64,000 nt of DNA from Burkholderiales bacterium (GCA_016790635.1 JAEUOR010000026.1:1-64000), one strand, 5' to 3'. Positions 51,678-60,873 are shown, counted from the stretch's first letter. Notes: generated by a model from the letters alone, not told the origin. Numbers and translations: made by a program.

Positions 51678-53326
51678 GCGGCGGCCTTGACCGGCGGTCC
51701 GGCGAAAGCGGTCTTGAAGGCGCCGATGGCCAGCATGTCGATTTCGAGCATCTTGGGCCCTGGCTCGCCGCTCAGGGCCGCCAGCGCGGCCGGCGCGTCC
51801 TTGAGCGCGGTGATGCGCCGATGCGTGAAACCCAGCGAGCGCGCCAGGAGCGCATAGTCCGGCGTGTGCAGATCGGCGTAGACGCGCCGCCCGCCGTACT
51901 GCGCGTCCTGAATGTTCTTGATCACGCCGTAGCTCTTGTCGTTCATGAGCACGACGGTGAAGTCGGCCTTTTCCTGCACCGCGCAGGCCAGTTCGCCCAG
52001 GTTCAGGATGAAGCCGCCGTCGCCGGCCAGGAGGATGGTCTTGCGACCGCTCGCGTGCTCGGTCGCGCCGATGGCAGTGCCGATGGCCATGGCCAGCCCC
52101 AGGCCGATGCCGCCACCCAGCGCGTGGACACCGGAATTGGCATGGAACAGGCGCAATTCGCGATTGCCCCAGGTCGAATTGGATACCGTGACGTCGCGCA
52201 CCCAGTTGAAGTCGCGTCCGGCGGCGCCCTGCACCGCATCGACCAGGGCCGCATAAGGCCCCAGCCCGTCGCGCAGGGAAGCCACCGCGCGCTCGTGCGC
52301 CGCACGCAGGTCGGCAGCAAAGGCCGCATCGATCTTCATGCGCCCCTCGAGCCGGGTCGCCAGCGCATCCAGGGACAAGGCCGCATCGCCGCAGGCAAAG
52401 ATCTCGCTCTCGTAGCAGCGTCCGTCGGCCAGGGGATCGACGTCAATGCGATACATGGGTCGCGGCAGCTTCAGCTTGTACTTGAGGGTCTCGTTGCCGC
52501 GCAGGCGCGAACCGACCACCAGCATGGCGTCGCAGGTGCCGTAGAAGGCCTCGACCGGCGGCGCGACGTTGTAGGCGCCGAGCGAGGCCGGGTGATCCTC
52601 CGCCAGCACGCCGCGCCCCTGCGTGCTGGTGACCACGCCGAAGCCCAGGCGCACCAGGCGTGCCACGGCGGCACCCGCACCGCGCGCGCCGCCGCCCAGC
52701 CACAGGAGCGGGCGCCGGGCGGACGCGAACGCGTCGGCCAGGCGCTCGATCGCCGCGGGGTCGGGGCGCGCCGACTCCATCGGCAGCGGTTCGAGATCGG
52801 CGGGCATGTCGATCAGCGCGCCCTGGATGTCGATGGGCACCTCCACGCTCACCGGCCCGGTCGGCGCCGACAGCGCGCAGTGCACTGCCTGCTTGAAGGT
52901 CGCGAGCGCGGTCTCGGCACTGCGCACCCGCCAGGCGCGCTTGGACACCGCCTTGAGCATGGACAACTGGTCCGGGGCCTCGTGAATGTAGGCCATGTCA
53001 CGGTCCAGGTACGGAGTCTCGATCTGGCCGGTGATATGCAGGAGCGGGGTCGACGCGGTGAGCGCCTCGACCATGCCGCCGGCCGCGTTGCCTGCCGCCG
53101 TGCCGGTGCTGGTGATGCACACGCCCAGGCTGCCGGTGGAACGTGCGCAGGCGTCGGCCATGCTGGCAGCGCCGGCCTCGCCGCGCGAGGAGACGAAGCG
53201 GATCGCGCCGCGCGCGGCGATCGCATCCAGGATCGGCATGTTGTGGATGGAAATGACGCCGAAGGCGACCTTGACCCCGCAGTGCTCGAGGAAGGCGGCA
53301 ATCGCGTGTCCGACGGTGACTTTCAT
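51674..53326 (-). CDS. Thiamine diphosphate-dependent enzyme (acetolactate synthase-like)
   Basis: About 550 aa from ATG 53326; the frame open upstream belongs to the antisense of the IclR gene. N-terminal ThDP PYR domain with the conserved Glu in 'VSSRGEAGAASMADACA', central domain, and C-terminal PP domain with the ThDP motif 'LLAGDGGFILNLGELAC' followed by the Asn about 28 residues later ('VLMNDKSYGVIK'). Members are acetolactate synthases, benzoylformate/oxalyl-CoA decarboxylases and carboligases. Absence of an ilvN partner and location in a catabolic operon suggest a 2-oxo acid decarboxylase or carboligase. Confidence 0.92.
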   Translation of the reverse strand: MKVTVGHAIAAFLEHCGVKVAFGVISIHNMPILDAIAARGAIRFVSSRGEAGAASMADACARSTGSLGVCITSTGTAAGNAAGGMVEALTASTPLLHITGQIETPYLDRDMAYIHEAPDQLSMLKAVSKRAWRVRSAETALATFKQAVHCALSAPTGPVSVEVPIDIQGALIDMPADLEPLPMESARPDPAAIERLADAFASARRPLLWLGGGARGAGAAVARLVRLGFGVVTSTQGRGVLAEDHPASLGAYNVAPPVEAFYGTCDAMLVVGSRLRGNETLKYKLKLPRPMYRIDVDPLADGRCYESEIFACGDAALSLDALATRLEGRMKIDAAFAADLRAAHERAVASLRDGLGPYAALVDAVQGAAGRDFNWVRDVTVSNSTWGNRELRLFHANSGVHALGGGIGLGLAMAIGTAIGATEHASGRKTILLAGDGGFILNLGELACAVQEKADFTVVLMNDKSYGVIKNIQDAQYGGRRVYADLHTPDYALLARSLGFTHRRITALKDAPAALAALSGEPGPKMLEIDMLAIGAFKTAFAGPPVKAAA

Positions 53327-53355
53327 TTGGTATCCGCTGTGTGGAGTGGGCCGCG

Positions 53356-54177
53356 TCAGGCGCGGCGCAGCGCGACGACGTTGCCGTCGTCCGCAGGTTC
53401 GGCACGAAAGTCCAGCAGCGCCGAGAGTTGTGCGGCTGCGCCGCACACTTTCGCCACCAGATCAGCCTGGCGATCGGCCGGGACGGATGTGCCGGGCACG
53501 GTGAGGCCGATCGCGGCGGCAACCTTGCCGTCACGGCCGCGCACGGGCGCCGCAATGGTGCAGATGTTGGATTCGAAGTAGCCTTCGGAGAGCACCCAGC
53601 CGCGCGCACGCACGCGCTGCGCCGCCTCGAAGAGCGCCGCGCTGTCGGCCGGGGTGTGGGCAGAGAGCGCTTCCAGGCGCGGCTCGGGATAGAGGGTGCG
53701 CAGGGCCGCCAGGGACAGGTCCGACAGCAACACCAGGCCCAGGACGGTCGCATGCGCCGGCAGGCGCGTCCCGACCGCGACCGAGGAGGCAAAGGGCGAC
53801 CGCGACGGCGCCCGGTGCAGGTAGACCGCGTCGCGGCCGTCGCGCACCACCAGCCCGGCGGAAAAGCTGGTTTCGTCGCGCAGTGCCTCGAGCAGCGGCC
53901 GGCCCAGTTCGACCAGGTCCAGAGAGGCCAGGTACTCGAAACCCAGGCGCAGCACCGCCAGGCCCAGCCGGTAGGCGCGGCCATCATTGGTGCGCTCGAC
54001 GAAGCCCATCGACTCGAGCGTGACCAGGAGGCGGAATACGGTCGAGCGCGGCACGCCCAGGCGCCGCGCCAGTTCCGGCGCGGACAACGAGGCCTCGCCG
54101 CGGCTGAACTCCTGCAGCAGGCGCAGTCCCCGCTCCAGACCGGGAACGGTGTAGCGCTCGGCGTCAGAGTCGGCCAT
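53356..54177 (-). CDS. IclR family transcriptional regulator
   Basis: 273 aa. HTH 'ASLSAPELARRLGVPRSTVFRLLVTLESMGFV' and the effector domain ('LGLAVLRLGFEYLASLDLVELGRPLL', 'VGTRLPAHATVLGLVLL', 'EGYFESNICTIAAPV'). IclR proteins bind aromatic or small organic acids and repress or activate catabolic operons. It is the second gene of the operon it probably controls, so it would autoregulate. Candidate binding sites lie in the 261-base intergenic region at 54766-55026. Confidence 0.93.
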   Translation of the reverse strand: MADSDAERYTVPGLERGLRLLQEFSRGEASLSAPELARRLGVPRSTVFRLLVTLESMGFVERTNDGRAYRLGLAVLRLGFEYLASLDLVELGRPLLEALRDETSFSAGLVVRDGRDAVYLHRAPSRSPFASSVAVGTRLPAHATVLGLVLLSDLSLAALRTLYPEPRLEALSAHTPADSAALFEAAQRVRARGWVLSEGYFESNICTIAAPVRGRDGKVAAAIGLTVPGTSVPADRQADLVAKVCGAAAQLSALLDFRAEPADDGNVVALRRA

Positions 54178-54228
54178 CGGATTGCGCAGGCGGGCAGTAA
54201 CCTGGAACAGGGAAACCGAGCGGGTCGG

Positions 54229-54765
54229 TCAGGCGCGCTTGATCTTGGCCAGCGGATGATCCGGCGGATAGGTCGGCGTGATCGGACGCGGATGCCCAAG
54301 CATCACGCACATGAGCGCATCCTCGTCGCCGATGTTGATTTCGCCACGGTAGACGCCGGGCGGCACCGAGATCAGGTCGCGATCGCCGAGGATGGCTTCC
54401 CAGGTCTGGCCGTCCTTTTCACACATGACCTTGACGCGACCGCGCATGACGAAGAACACCTCCTCGACGTCGGTGTGGATGTGCATCGGGCCCTCATGAC
54501 CGGCGGGAATCACCATGGTCGAGAAAGTGAAATGCTCGGAAGGCACGGTGTTCATATCAGAAGCCACGCCGGTGCCGCCGGTGCCCATGTAGCGCATTTG
54601 CGCGCGCTTGTATTTCGGATCGAAATCGGCCTGGAACTTGAGGGCGTTCCAGTCGTAGCGGCGGGTCTTGTAGAGGGCGCAGCGCGATTCCATCCACTGC
54701 TGGAAATTCATGCCGGCCGGCGGTTCGGTCGCGGAGGGGGCCACGGGAATGCTCATGTCGCTCAT
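54229..54765 (-). CDS. Cupin-domain protein
   Basis: 178 aa. A single cupin barrel with metal ligands His95/His97/Glu101-102 in 'GPMHIHTDVEEVFFVMRG'; the second motif 'ISVPPGVYRGEINIGDEDA' lacks the usual His, which may point to a weaker metal site or non-catalytic binding. Such small cupins in aromatic operons may be dioxygenases, isomerases or ligand-sensing proteins. It is the first gene of the long minus-strand operon, and its start follows an AAGGAA ribosome binding site. Substrate unknown. Confidence 0.85.
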   Translation of the reverse strand: MSDMSIPVAPSATEPPAGMNFQQWMESRCALYKTRRYDWNALKFQADFDPKYKRAQMRYMGTGGTGVASDMNTVPSEHFTFSTMVIPAGHEGPMHIHTDVEEVFFVMRGRVKVMCEKDGQTWEAILGDRDLISVPPGVYRGEINIGDEDALMCVMLGHPRPITPTYPPDHPLAKIKRA

Positions 54766-54809
54766 GGTGCTTTTCCTTCACCTGGGGATTAAGGCCAAAC
54801 GTTTCACTA

Positions 54810-54837
54810 AAAATACACTGATTTACTAATGGATCAA
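54810..54837 (-). promoter_or_regulatory. Candidate promoter of the long minus-strand operon
   Basis: On the minus strand, -35 TTGATC (54837-54832) and -10 TATTTT (54815-54810) are separated by 16 bases in an AT-rich stretch, about 40 bases before the cupin gene start. Most of the downstream gene gaps are under 75 bases, so this promoter could serve the complete 18-gene run. Confidence 0.42.
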
Positions 54838-54907
54838 TCATACAACCCGATATTCAACGATGTCAAGGGCCATTTTCCGTTGCGGCGCACCATGGCTTTG
54901 ACGCTCT

Positions 54908-54985
54908 CTGTATACAGGGGCTCGTCGGCCGACTCGCCAAGTACTTCTAATATTCCACCATTGAACCATTGTTTTATATGTTCAA
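54908..54985. promoter_or_regulatory. Palindromes in the cupin/SDR intergenic region
   Basis: The 261-base AT-rich intergenic region contains a perfect 10-bp palindrome CTGTATACAG (54908-54917) and an inverted repeat TTGAAC/GTTCAA with a 13-base spacer (54961-54966 and 54980-54985). A further ATTGTT/AACAAT dyad is nested in the latter (54969-54989). One or more of these are candidate sites for the IclR protein or another regulator. Confidence 0.45.
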
Positions 54986-55026
54986 CAATCGTAGACTAAG
55001 GGTCGCTTTTTTCCTTTCTGCACCCC

Positions 55027-55791
55027 ATGAACACTTCGACTTCACTGCTTGCAGGCCATCGGATCCTGATCACAGGCGGCGCCCGCGGTTTGGGGCTCGA
55101 ATTCGCACGTGCGGTCCTGCAACATGGCGCCCGGGTGGTGCTGGCCGACATCCTCTTCGAGGAAGCCAAGGCCGCCGCAGCGCAATTGCGCGCCGCATCC
55201 TTCGACGCGACCGCGCTGGCCCTCGACCTGAGCGATCCGGCCTCGATCTCTGCCTGCGCCGTGGCCGCGACAAGCGCCCTGGGCGGGCTGGACGGTCTCA
55301 TCAACAACGGCGCGATCACCAATTCCGGCGGCAAGAGCTTGATGGAGATCGACATCGACACCTGGGACCGCGTCATGAACGTGAATGTGCGCGGCACCTG
55401 GCTCATGACGCGCGCCTGCGCCGCGGCCCTGGGTGCCAGCGGCCGTGGCGCTGTCGTGAACCTGGCGTCCGACACGCCGCTGTGGGGCGCGCCGCGCCTC
55501 ATGGCCTATGTCGCCAGCAAGGGCGCGATCATCGCGATGACACGTTCGCTGGCACGCGAACTGGGGCCGCAGGACATCACCGTGAACGCGATCGCGCCGG
55601 GCCTCACCTTGGTCGAGGCGACCCAGTACGTGCCCGAGGATCGCCACCGCCTGTACCGCGAGCAGCGCGCACTGCAACGCGATCAGCTGCCGCAGGACGT
55701 CTCCGGGGCGGCGGTGTTCGCGCTGTCATCGCTGTCACGCTTTGTCACCGGCCAACTGCTGCCGGTCAACGGCGGCTTCGTGATGAATTGA
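55027..55791 (+). CDS. Short-chain dehydrogenase/reductase (SDR)
   Basis: 254 aa classical SDR. Cofactor motif 'LITGGARGLGLEFA' (15-28), NNG motif 'INNGAITN', and catalytic Ser148, Tyr161, Lys165 ('MAYVASKGAIIAMTRSLA'). The C-terminal 'FVTGQLLPVNGGFVMN' is family-typical. An Asp at the end of strand 2 ('VVLADILFEEAK') suggests NAD preference. It is divergent from the long operon, sharing its 261-base regulatory region, and likely reduces or oxidises an intermediate of the same pathway. Confidence 0.92.
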   Translation: MNTSTSLLAGHRILITGGARGLGLEFARAVLQHGARVVLADILFEEAKAAAAQLRAASFDATALALDLSDPASISACAVAATSALGGLDGLINNGAITNSGGKSLMEIDIDTWDRVMNVNVRGTWLMTRACAAALGASGRGAVVNLASDTPLWGAPRLMAYVASKGAIIAMTRSLARELGPQDITVNAIAPGLTLVEATQYVPEDRHRLYREQRALQRDQLPQDVSGAAVFALSSLSRFVTGQLLPVNGGFVMN

Positions 55792-55810
55792 ATCAGGCGA
55801 AACAACACCT

Positions 55811-57256
55811 TCAGGCCCCGCTGCGCTCGTCTTCGCGTGACCGGCGCGACGCGCCCAAGGCGAGCGCCAACGCCACCGCCACCATCAAGGCGGCCACGCC
55901 GAAGGTCGCGCGCATGCCGCGCGTCAGGGCGTCCGGCGCGGCGCCATCGAAATCACCTGCACCGGCGACAAAGGCGAAGATCGCTCCCATCAGCGATGCC
56001 CCGGTGATGAGACCCAGGTTGCGCGCCAGATTGAGAAGTCCCGACACTGTGCCACGCTGATCCGTCGCGATGCCGGACATCACGCCGGTGTTGTTGGCCG
56101 TCTGGAAGACGGCATAGTGGGTCGTGGTGATCACGATCGCACTCACGTAGCCTGCAATGCCGAGCGTTGCCGGCGCCAGACTCAGGCCCACGCATCCGAG
56201 TGTCATGCCGGCAAGTCCCACGACGGTCATTCGCCATGCGCCGAACCGGTCCACGAGGCGCCCGGCAGGCACGCCGGCCAAGGCCGCGGCGACCGGTCCG
56301 GCGGACATCACGACGCCTACCCAGACCGGATCAAGGCCCAGCGCCCCGGCCAGGTAATAGGGACCGACCACAAGCGTCGCCATGACCACGGTCGCGACTA
56401 TCGCACTCGTCGCCAGGCTCCCTTGCAAACCGGTATCGCGCAAATGCGCGGGCGAGACCAAGGGCGAACTCGCGCGTGCCTGGGTGCGCAGGAACACCCC
56501 TGCTCCGATCACGGCAACCAACAGAAGGGCGAGATTGGAAGCACCGAAATTTCCCCGGCCAAGGGTCATCGCCAGCGCGTAGGCTGCGAGACTCAGAGCC
56601 AACGTGAGGGTACCCACCGCATCGAAACCCGCCCGGCCGGACTTGGAGACAGCGCGATCCGCGGGCAAGACATGCCTGACCAGGGCCCATGCCACCAGAC
56701 CCAGCGGCGCGCCGACCCAAAAAATCGCCGGCCAGCCAAAACCCGCGATCAACGCGCCGCCCAACGTCGGTCCCAGCGCGGTACCGATCGCGGACATGGT
56801 GCCCAGCAGTCCCATTGCCGTGCCGGCCTGCTCCTTGGGCACCACCCCGGCGACGAAGGTCATGGTGAGAGCCATCATGATTGCCGCGCCCGCTCCTTGC
56901 AGGGCGCGCGCTGCGATCAGCCACGGAAGGGCCGGGGCGAGAGCGCAAAGAACAGACGCAAGCGAAAACAAGAGGATGCCCAGGGTCAACAAACGTCGGC
57001 GGCCCACGATATCGCCCAGGCGCCCGGCGCCGACGACCAGCGTCGTGGTGGCCAGCAGGTAAGCGATGACCACCCATTGCACCTGCGGCAACGGCGCACC
57101 ATAAATCTGCGCGAAATTCGGCAAGGCGACATTGGCGATGCTTGTGCCAAGCGACGGCAGCAGCGCGCAAAGCGCAAGAGTGGCAAGCACCCATCGCGTC
57201 GACGTTTCGCTCCGCGCGCCGCGCCTCGCCGGGCCGTGCGTTCTGAGAGTATTCAT
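55811..57256 (-). CDS. MFS transporter, DHA2-like (14-helix drug:proton type)
   Basis: About 481 aa from ATG 57256, with AGAGGAG upstream; the longer frame is unlikely. About 14 hydrophobic helices are visible. MFS signatures: 'LGTSIANVALPNFAQIYG' in helix 1, 'GAGRLGDIVGRRRLL' in the helix 2-3 loop (GxLaDrxGrkxxl pattern), and 'GTAMGLLGTMSAIGTALGPTLGG' in helix 5 (antiporter motif C). Role: proton-coupled export of a toxic or natural compound. It is divergent from a LysR gene 139 bases away, the usual arrangement for an inducible exporter. Confidence 0.9.
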   Translation of the reverse strand: MNTLRTHGPARRGARSETSTRWVLATLALCALLPSLGTSIANVALPNFAQIYGAPLPQVQWVVIAYLLATTTLVVGAGRLGDIVGRRRLLTLGILLFSLASVLCALAPALPWLIAARALQGAGAAIMMALTMTFVAGVVPKEQAGTAMGLLGTMSAIGTALGPTLGGALIAGFGWPAIFWVGAPLGLVAWALVRHVLPADRAVSKSGRAGFDAVGTLTLALSLAAYALAMTLGRGNFGASNLALLLVAVIGAGVFLRTQARASSPLVSPAHLRDTGLQGSLATSAIVATVVMATLVVGPYYLAGALGLDPVWVGVVMSAGPVAAALAGVPAGRLVDRFGAWRMTVVGLAGMTLGCVGLSLAPATLGIAGYVSAIVITTTHYAVFQTANNTGVMSGIATDQRGTVSGLLNLARNLGLITGASLMGAIFAFVAGAGDFDGAAPDALTRGMRATFGVAALMVAVALALALGASRRSREDERSGA

Positions 57257-57395
57257 TCGGGCTCCTCTGGTCTTGCGACGAAAAGTCAGTGATGACAGAA
57301 AGATAGGCTCTTGCAATCCGCGGCGGAAGACGCATCATTCACAATTTATAAGTGCGTCAAACGCCATATCCGCATACCCCGCGCAAGGTGACACG

Positions 57396-58352
57396 ATGAC
57401 CAGACCTGACCTCAACCTTCTGACTGCCCTCGATGTGCTGCTCGCCGAAGGCAGCGTCGCGCGCGCCGGCCGCCGCCTGGCGCTGAGCCCGTCGGCGATG
57501 AGCCGTACCCTGGCGCGCCTGCGCGCGGCCACCGGCGACCCACTACTGGTGCGCGCCGGGCGTGGCCTGGTTGCCTCGCCGCGCGCGCTTGAACTGCGTG
57601 CGCGCGTCGGCGCACTGGTCGACGAGGCCACGGCCATGCTGCGTCCGACGACCGGGCTCGAACTCGGCCGGCTCGAGCGCGGCTTCACCCTGCGCACCAG
57701 CGAGGGCTTTGTCGAGAACTATGGCGCCGCCCTGCTCGCGCGCATTCGCCGCGAGGCGCCGGACGTACGCCTGCGCTTCGTCCCCAAACCGGACCGCGAC
57801 AGCGGCCCCTTGCGCGACGGTGGCGTAGACCTCGAGGTTGGCGTCGTCGGCAAAGCCACCAGCCCCGAGGTCCACACCGTAGCCTTGTTCCGCGACCGCT
57901 TCGTCGGCGTGGTGCGCCGTCGCCACCCGCTGGCCAAGGGCGAAGTGACACTCCGGCGTTATGCATCCGCATGCCATGTGCGTGTCGCGCGCCCGGGAAG
58001 CGATACCACGCCGATAGACGACGCGCTCTCCACGCTGGGTATAGCCCGACCGGTCATCGCGACCGTCGGCGGATACTCGGCTGCCGTTGCGCTGGCGCGC
58101 GCCTCCGACCTCGTCGCCAGCTTGCCCGAGCGGCACACCGGCAATCTGCGCGCGGGGATGCATACCTTCACGCTGCCCCTTGACATGCCCGACATCACGG
58201 TCTCGCTCTTGTGGCATCCGCGCATGCAGGCCGATGCAGCGCACCGGTGGCTGCGGGGATGCGTGCGCGAGATCTGCGCCGACGGCGACCGCGATTCAGC
58301 GCTGCGCGATAGCCACGCTATAGCGCAAAGAGCACGCTCCCGCCGCACCTGA
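57396..58352 (+). CDS. LysR family transcriptional regulator
   Basis: About 318 aa from ATG 57396, with AAGGTG upstream. The N-terminus 'LNLLTALDVLLAEGSVARAGRRLALSPSAMSRTLARLR' is the NodD/PcpR-like LysR helix-turn-helix, followed by the effector-binding domain ('GFTLRTSEGFVENYGAALLARI', 'VDLEVGVVGKATSPEVH'). It is divergent from the MFS exporter gene and probably controls it. Its 3' end lies 100 bases before the SMP-30 gene. Confidence 0.92.
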   Translation: MTRPDLNLLTALDVLLAEGSVARAGRRLALSPSAMSRTLARLRAATGDPLLVRAGRGLVASPRALELRARVGALVDEATAMLRPTTGLELGRLERGFTLRTSEGFVENYGAALLARIRREAPDVRLRFVPKPDRDSGPLRDGGVDLEVGVVGKATSPEVHTVALFRDRFVGVVRRRHPLAKGEVTLRRYASACHVRVARPGSDTTPIDDALSTLGIARPVIATVGGYSAAVALARASDLVASLPERHTGNLRAGMHTFTLPLDMPDITVSLLWHPRMQADAAHRWLRGCVREICADGDRDSALRDSHAIAQRARSRRT

Positions 58353-58452
58353 CGCACGACAAGTCCCGTAGCCTGCCAACTCGCGGCACGCTTGCGTAAA
58401 CTCGCCGCTTCGCGCCGTCCGCGAACGGCCAATGATCCGCAGGGAATTCACC

Positions 58453-59391
58453 ATGAGCGACTTTCAGCCTTCGCAACGCTATCCCGACCCTTCCATCGTC
58501 ACCCTCGACGCGTCCTTCGACAAACTGCGCCTGGTACTGGTCAAGGTCGAGCGCATCGCGCACGGCACGCGCTGGGCCGAGGGGCCGGTGTGGTTCGGCG
58601 ACACGCGCACCCTGATCTGGAGCGACGTGCCCGGCAACACCATGTACCGCTGGGACGAGGAGTCCGGTGCCATGGGCGTTTTCCGCAAGCCCTCCAACAA
58701 CGGCAACGGCAACACGCGCGATCGCCAGGGACGCCTCATCACCTGTGAACACCTGGCGCGCCGCGTCACGCGCACCGAGTACGACGGCCGCATCACCGTG
58801 CTGGCCGACAGCTTCGAGGGCAAGCGCCTGAATTCGCCCAACGACGTGGTGGTCAAGTCCGACGGCTCGGTCTGGTTCACCGACCCGGTCTTCGGCATCA
58901 ACGGTTTCTACGAGGGCATGAAGGACACGCCCGCCCTGCCGACCCACGTCTACCGCATCGACCCCGACGGCTCCTTGTCGGTCGTCGCCGAGGGCATCAA
59001 CCAGCCCAACGGACTGGCCTTTTCGCCCGACGAATCGCTGCTCTACGTGGTCGAGTCGCGGTCGGTGCCGCGCAAGATCCTCAGTTTCGACGTCATCGGC
59101 GGGCGTACGCTCGCCAATCGCCGCGTGTTGATCGACGCCGGCCCCGGCACACCGGACGGATTTCGCTGCGACATCGAGGGCAACCTCTGGTGCGGCTGGG
59201 GCATGGGGCAGGCAGGGCTGGACGGCGTGCATGTGTTCAACCCGGACGGTCGCCTGATCGGACGCATCGACCTGCCAGAACGCTGCGCCAACCTCTGCTT
59301 CGGCGGGGTGCACCGCAACCGGCTTTTCATGGCGGCGAGCACTTCGCTGTATTCCCTCTTCGTCAACACGCAGGGCGCAGCATATTTCTAG
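58453..59391 (+). CDS. SMP-30/gluconolactonase family lactonase
   Basis: About 312 aa from ATG 58453 (MSDFQP); an in-frame start 21 bases earlier is weaker. Six-bladed beta-propeller of the SMP-30/gluconolactonase type: 'RWAEGPVWFGDTRTLIWSDVPGN' (Glu metal ligand), 'RLNSPNDVVVKSDGSVWFTDP' (Asn), 'INQPNGLAFSPDESLLYVVES' (Asn), 'TPDGFRCDIEGNLW' (Asp). It hydrolyses sugar or similar lactones with a divalent metal. No signal peptide, so it is cytoplasmic. The next gene is a PQQ dehydrogenase whose product could be a lactone, a likely functional link. Confidence 0.9.
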   Translation: MSDFQPSQRYPDPSIVTLDASFDKLRLVLVKVERIAHGTRWAEGPVWFGDTRTLIWSDVPGNTMYRWDEESGAMGVFRKPSNNGNGNTRDRQGRLITCEHLARRVTRTEYDGRITVLADSFEGKRLNSPNDVVVKSDGSVWFTDPVFGINGFYEGMKDTPALPTHVYRIDPDGSLSVVAEGINQPNGLAFSPDESLLYVVESRSVPRKILSFDVIGGRTLANRRVLIDAGPGTPDGFRCDIEGNLWCGWGMGQAGLDGVHVFNPDGRLIGRIDLPERCANLCFGGVHRNRLFMAASTSLYSLFVNTQGAAYF

Positions 59392-59517
59392 GCAGGACAG
59401 ACCAGGGCGGCCATCCCGCGTCATTTCGAAGGCGCGGGCGTAGAATCGACGCGCCGCCGTAGCGCCAAAACAAGAATCAGCGTGGCCGGCGGAATTTCAA
59501 CCCGCGGAGGAGACAAC

Positions 59518-60873
59518 GTGAAATTTTCTACCGGCGCCCTGACGGCGCTCGCGGCGCTCGGCCTTGTCGGCTGCGCCCAACAACCCACCCAGCCCAGTTC
59601 GCCGCCGCCGGCACCTCCGGTCGCGGCCAAGCCCGCGCCGGCCCCGGCGCCTGCTCCTGCGCCGCAGGTCGCTCAGCCCAAGCCTGCGCCCACCCCGGCG
59701 CCCGCGCCGGTCGCTGCGGCGCCTGCCAAACCGCCCGCGCCGCCGCCCGCCTGGCAGCAGGGCCGCCGTCCCGACCAGGCCAATTCGACCCTGGCGCCGC
59801 TGGCCGGCAAGATGACCGTCACCGCGCCCAACGAGATCCCGTTGGACCGCCTGAAGCTGCCGCCCGGATTCAAGGTCGAGTTGTGGGCGCACGGCATGCC
59901 CGGCGCGCGCATGATGGTGCGCGGCGACAAGGGCAAGATCTACGTCGGCACGCGCATCATCGGCCGGGTCTACGAGATCACCGACAACGGCCGCGAGCGC
60001 TCTTCGCGCGTGGTCGTCGACAAGCTGGTGCAGCCGGCCGGCGTGGCCTTCAGGAAGGGCTCCCTCTACGTCATGGCCATCGACAAGGCCCTGCGCTTCG
60101 ACGGCATCGAGGGCAAGCCCGACGTGCAGCCGGTCGACATGACGGCGGCCTTCCGCCTGCCGCCCGAACAGCACCACAACTGGAAGTACATCAAGTTCGG
60201 TCCCGACGGCAAGCTCTACGTGCCCTTCGGCGCGCCGTGCAACATCTGCGTTCCCGGCAACGAGTACGCGCAGATCCGCCGCTACAACGCCGACGGCAGC
60301 GGCATGGAAGTCATCGCCCGGGGCGTGCGCAACACGGTCGGCTTCGACTGGCATCCGCGCACGCGTGAACTGTGGTTCACCGACCACGGCCGCGACTGGA
60401 TGGGCGACGACAGCCCGGACGACGAACTCAATCGAGTCTCCAAGACCGGACTCAACTTCGGCTTTCCCTACTGTCACGCCAGCGGCGTGGCGGACCGCGA
60501 CCTGCCGAAGGCCAACCCCTGCGACGGCGTGACGCTGCCGGTGACCAACATGGGACCGCACGCGGCTGTCATGGGCATCAAGTTCTATACCGGCAAGATG
60601 TTCCCCAAGGAATACCGCGACGTGATGTTCATCGCGCGCAAGGGCTCGTGGAACCGCAGCACCAAGCTGGGCTTCGACGTCGTCACCGTGAAAGCGGACA
60701 AGAACGGCAAGAACCCCAAGGTCACGCCCTTCATGACCGGCTTCCTGGATGACCGCACGCAGCAGTTCTGGGGGCGTCCGGCCTACATCCTGCAGCAGTC
60801 CGACGGCTCGCTCCTGGTGTCGGACGAGCAGCTCGGCGCCATCTACCGCGTCTCGTATGCAGGCAAGAAGTAG
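59518..60873 (+). CDS. PQQ-dependent sugar/sorbosone dehydrogenase-like lipoprotein
   Basis: About 451 aa from a GTG at 59518, supported by GGAGGAG; a GTG at 59482 is in frame but would spoil the signal. The lipobox 'ALGLVGC' (Cys17) gives a lipid-anchored protein. A Pro/Ala/Lys-rich tether occupies residues about 20-85. The remainder is a beta-propeller of the glucose/sorbosone dehydrogenase family ('DRLKLPPGFKVELWAHGMPG', 'HHNWKYIKFGPDGKLYVPFG', 'RGVRNTVGFDWHPRTRELW', 'LNFGFPYCHASG', 'WGRPAYILQQSDGSLLVSDE'). It oxidises a periplasmic sugar or alcohol with PQQ and passes electrons to the cytochrome encoded next, whose start codon lies inside this gene. Confidence 0.9.
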   Translation: MKFSTGALTALAALGLVGCAQQPTQPSSPPPAPPVAAKPAPAPAPAPAPQVAQPKPAPTPAPAPVAAAPAKPPAPPPAWQQGRRPDQANSTLAPLAGKMTVTAPNEIPLDRLKLPPGFKVELWAHGMPGARMMVRGDKGKIYVGTRIIGRVYEITDNGRERSSRVVVDKLVQPAGVAFRKGSLYVMAIDKALRFDGIEGKPDVQPVDMTAAFRLPPEQHHNWKYIKFGPDGKLYVPFGAPCNICVPGNEYAQIRRYNADGSGMEVIARGVRNTVGFDWHPRTRELWFTDHGRDWMGDDSPDDELNRVSKTGLNFGFPYCHASGVADRDLPKANPCDGVTLPVTNMGPHAAVMGIKFYTGKMFPKEYRDVMFIARKGSWNRSTKLGFDVVTVKADKNGKNPKVTPFMTGFLDDRTQQFWGRPAYILQQSDGSLLVSDEQLGAIYRVSYAGKK

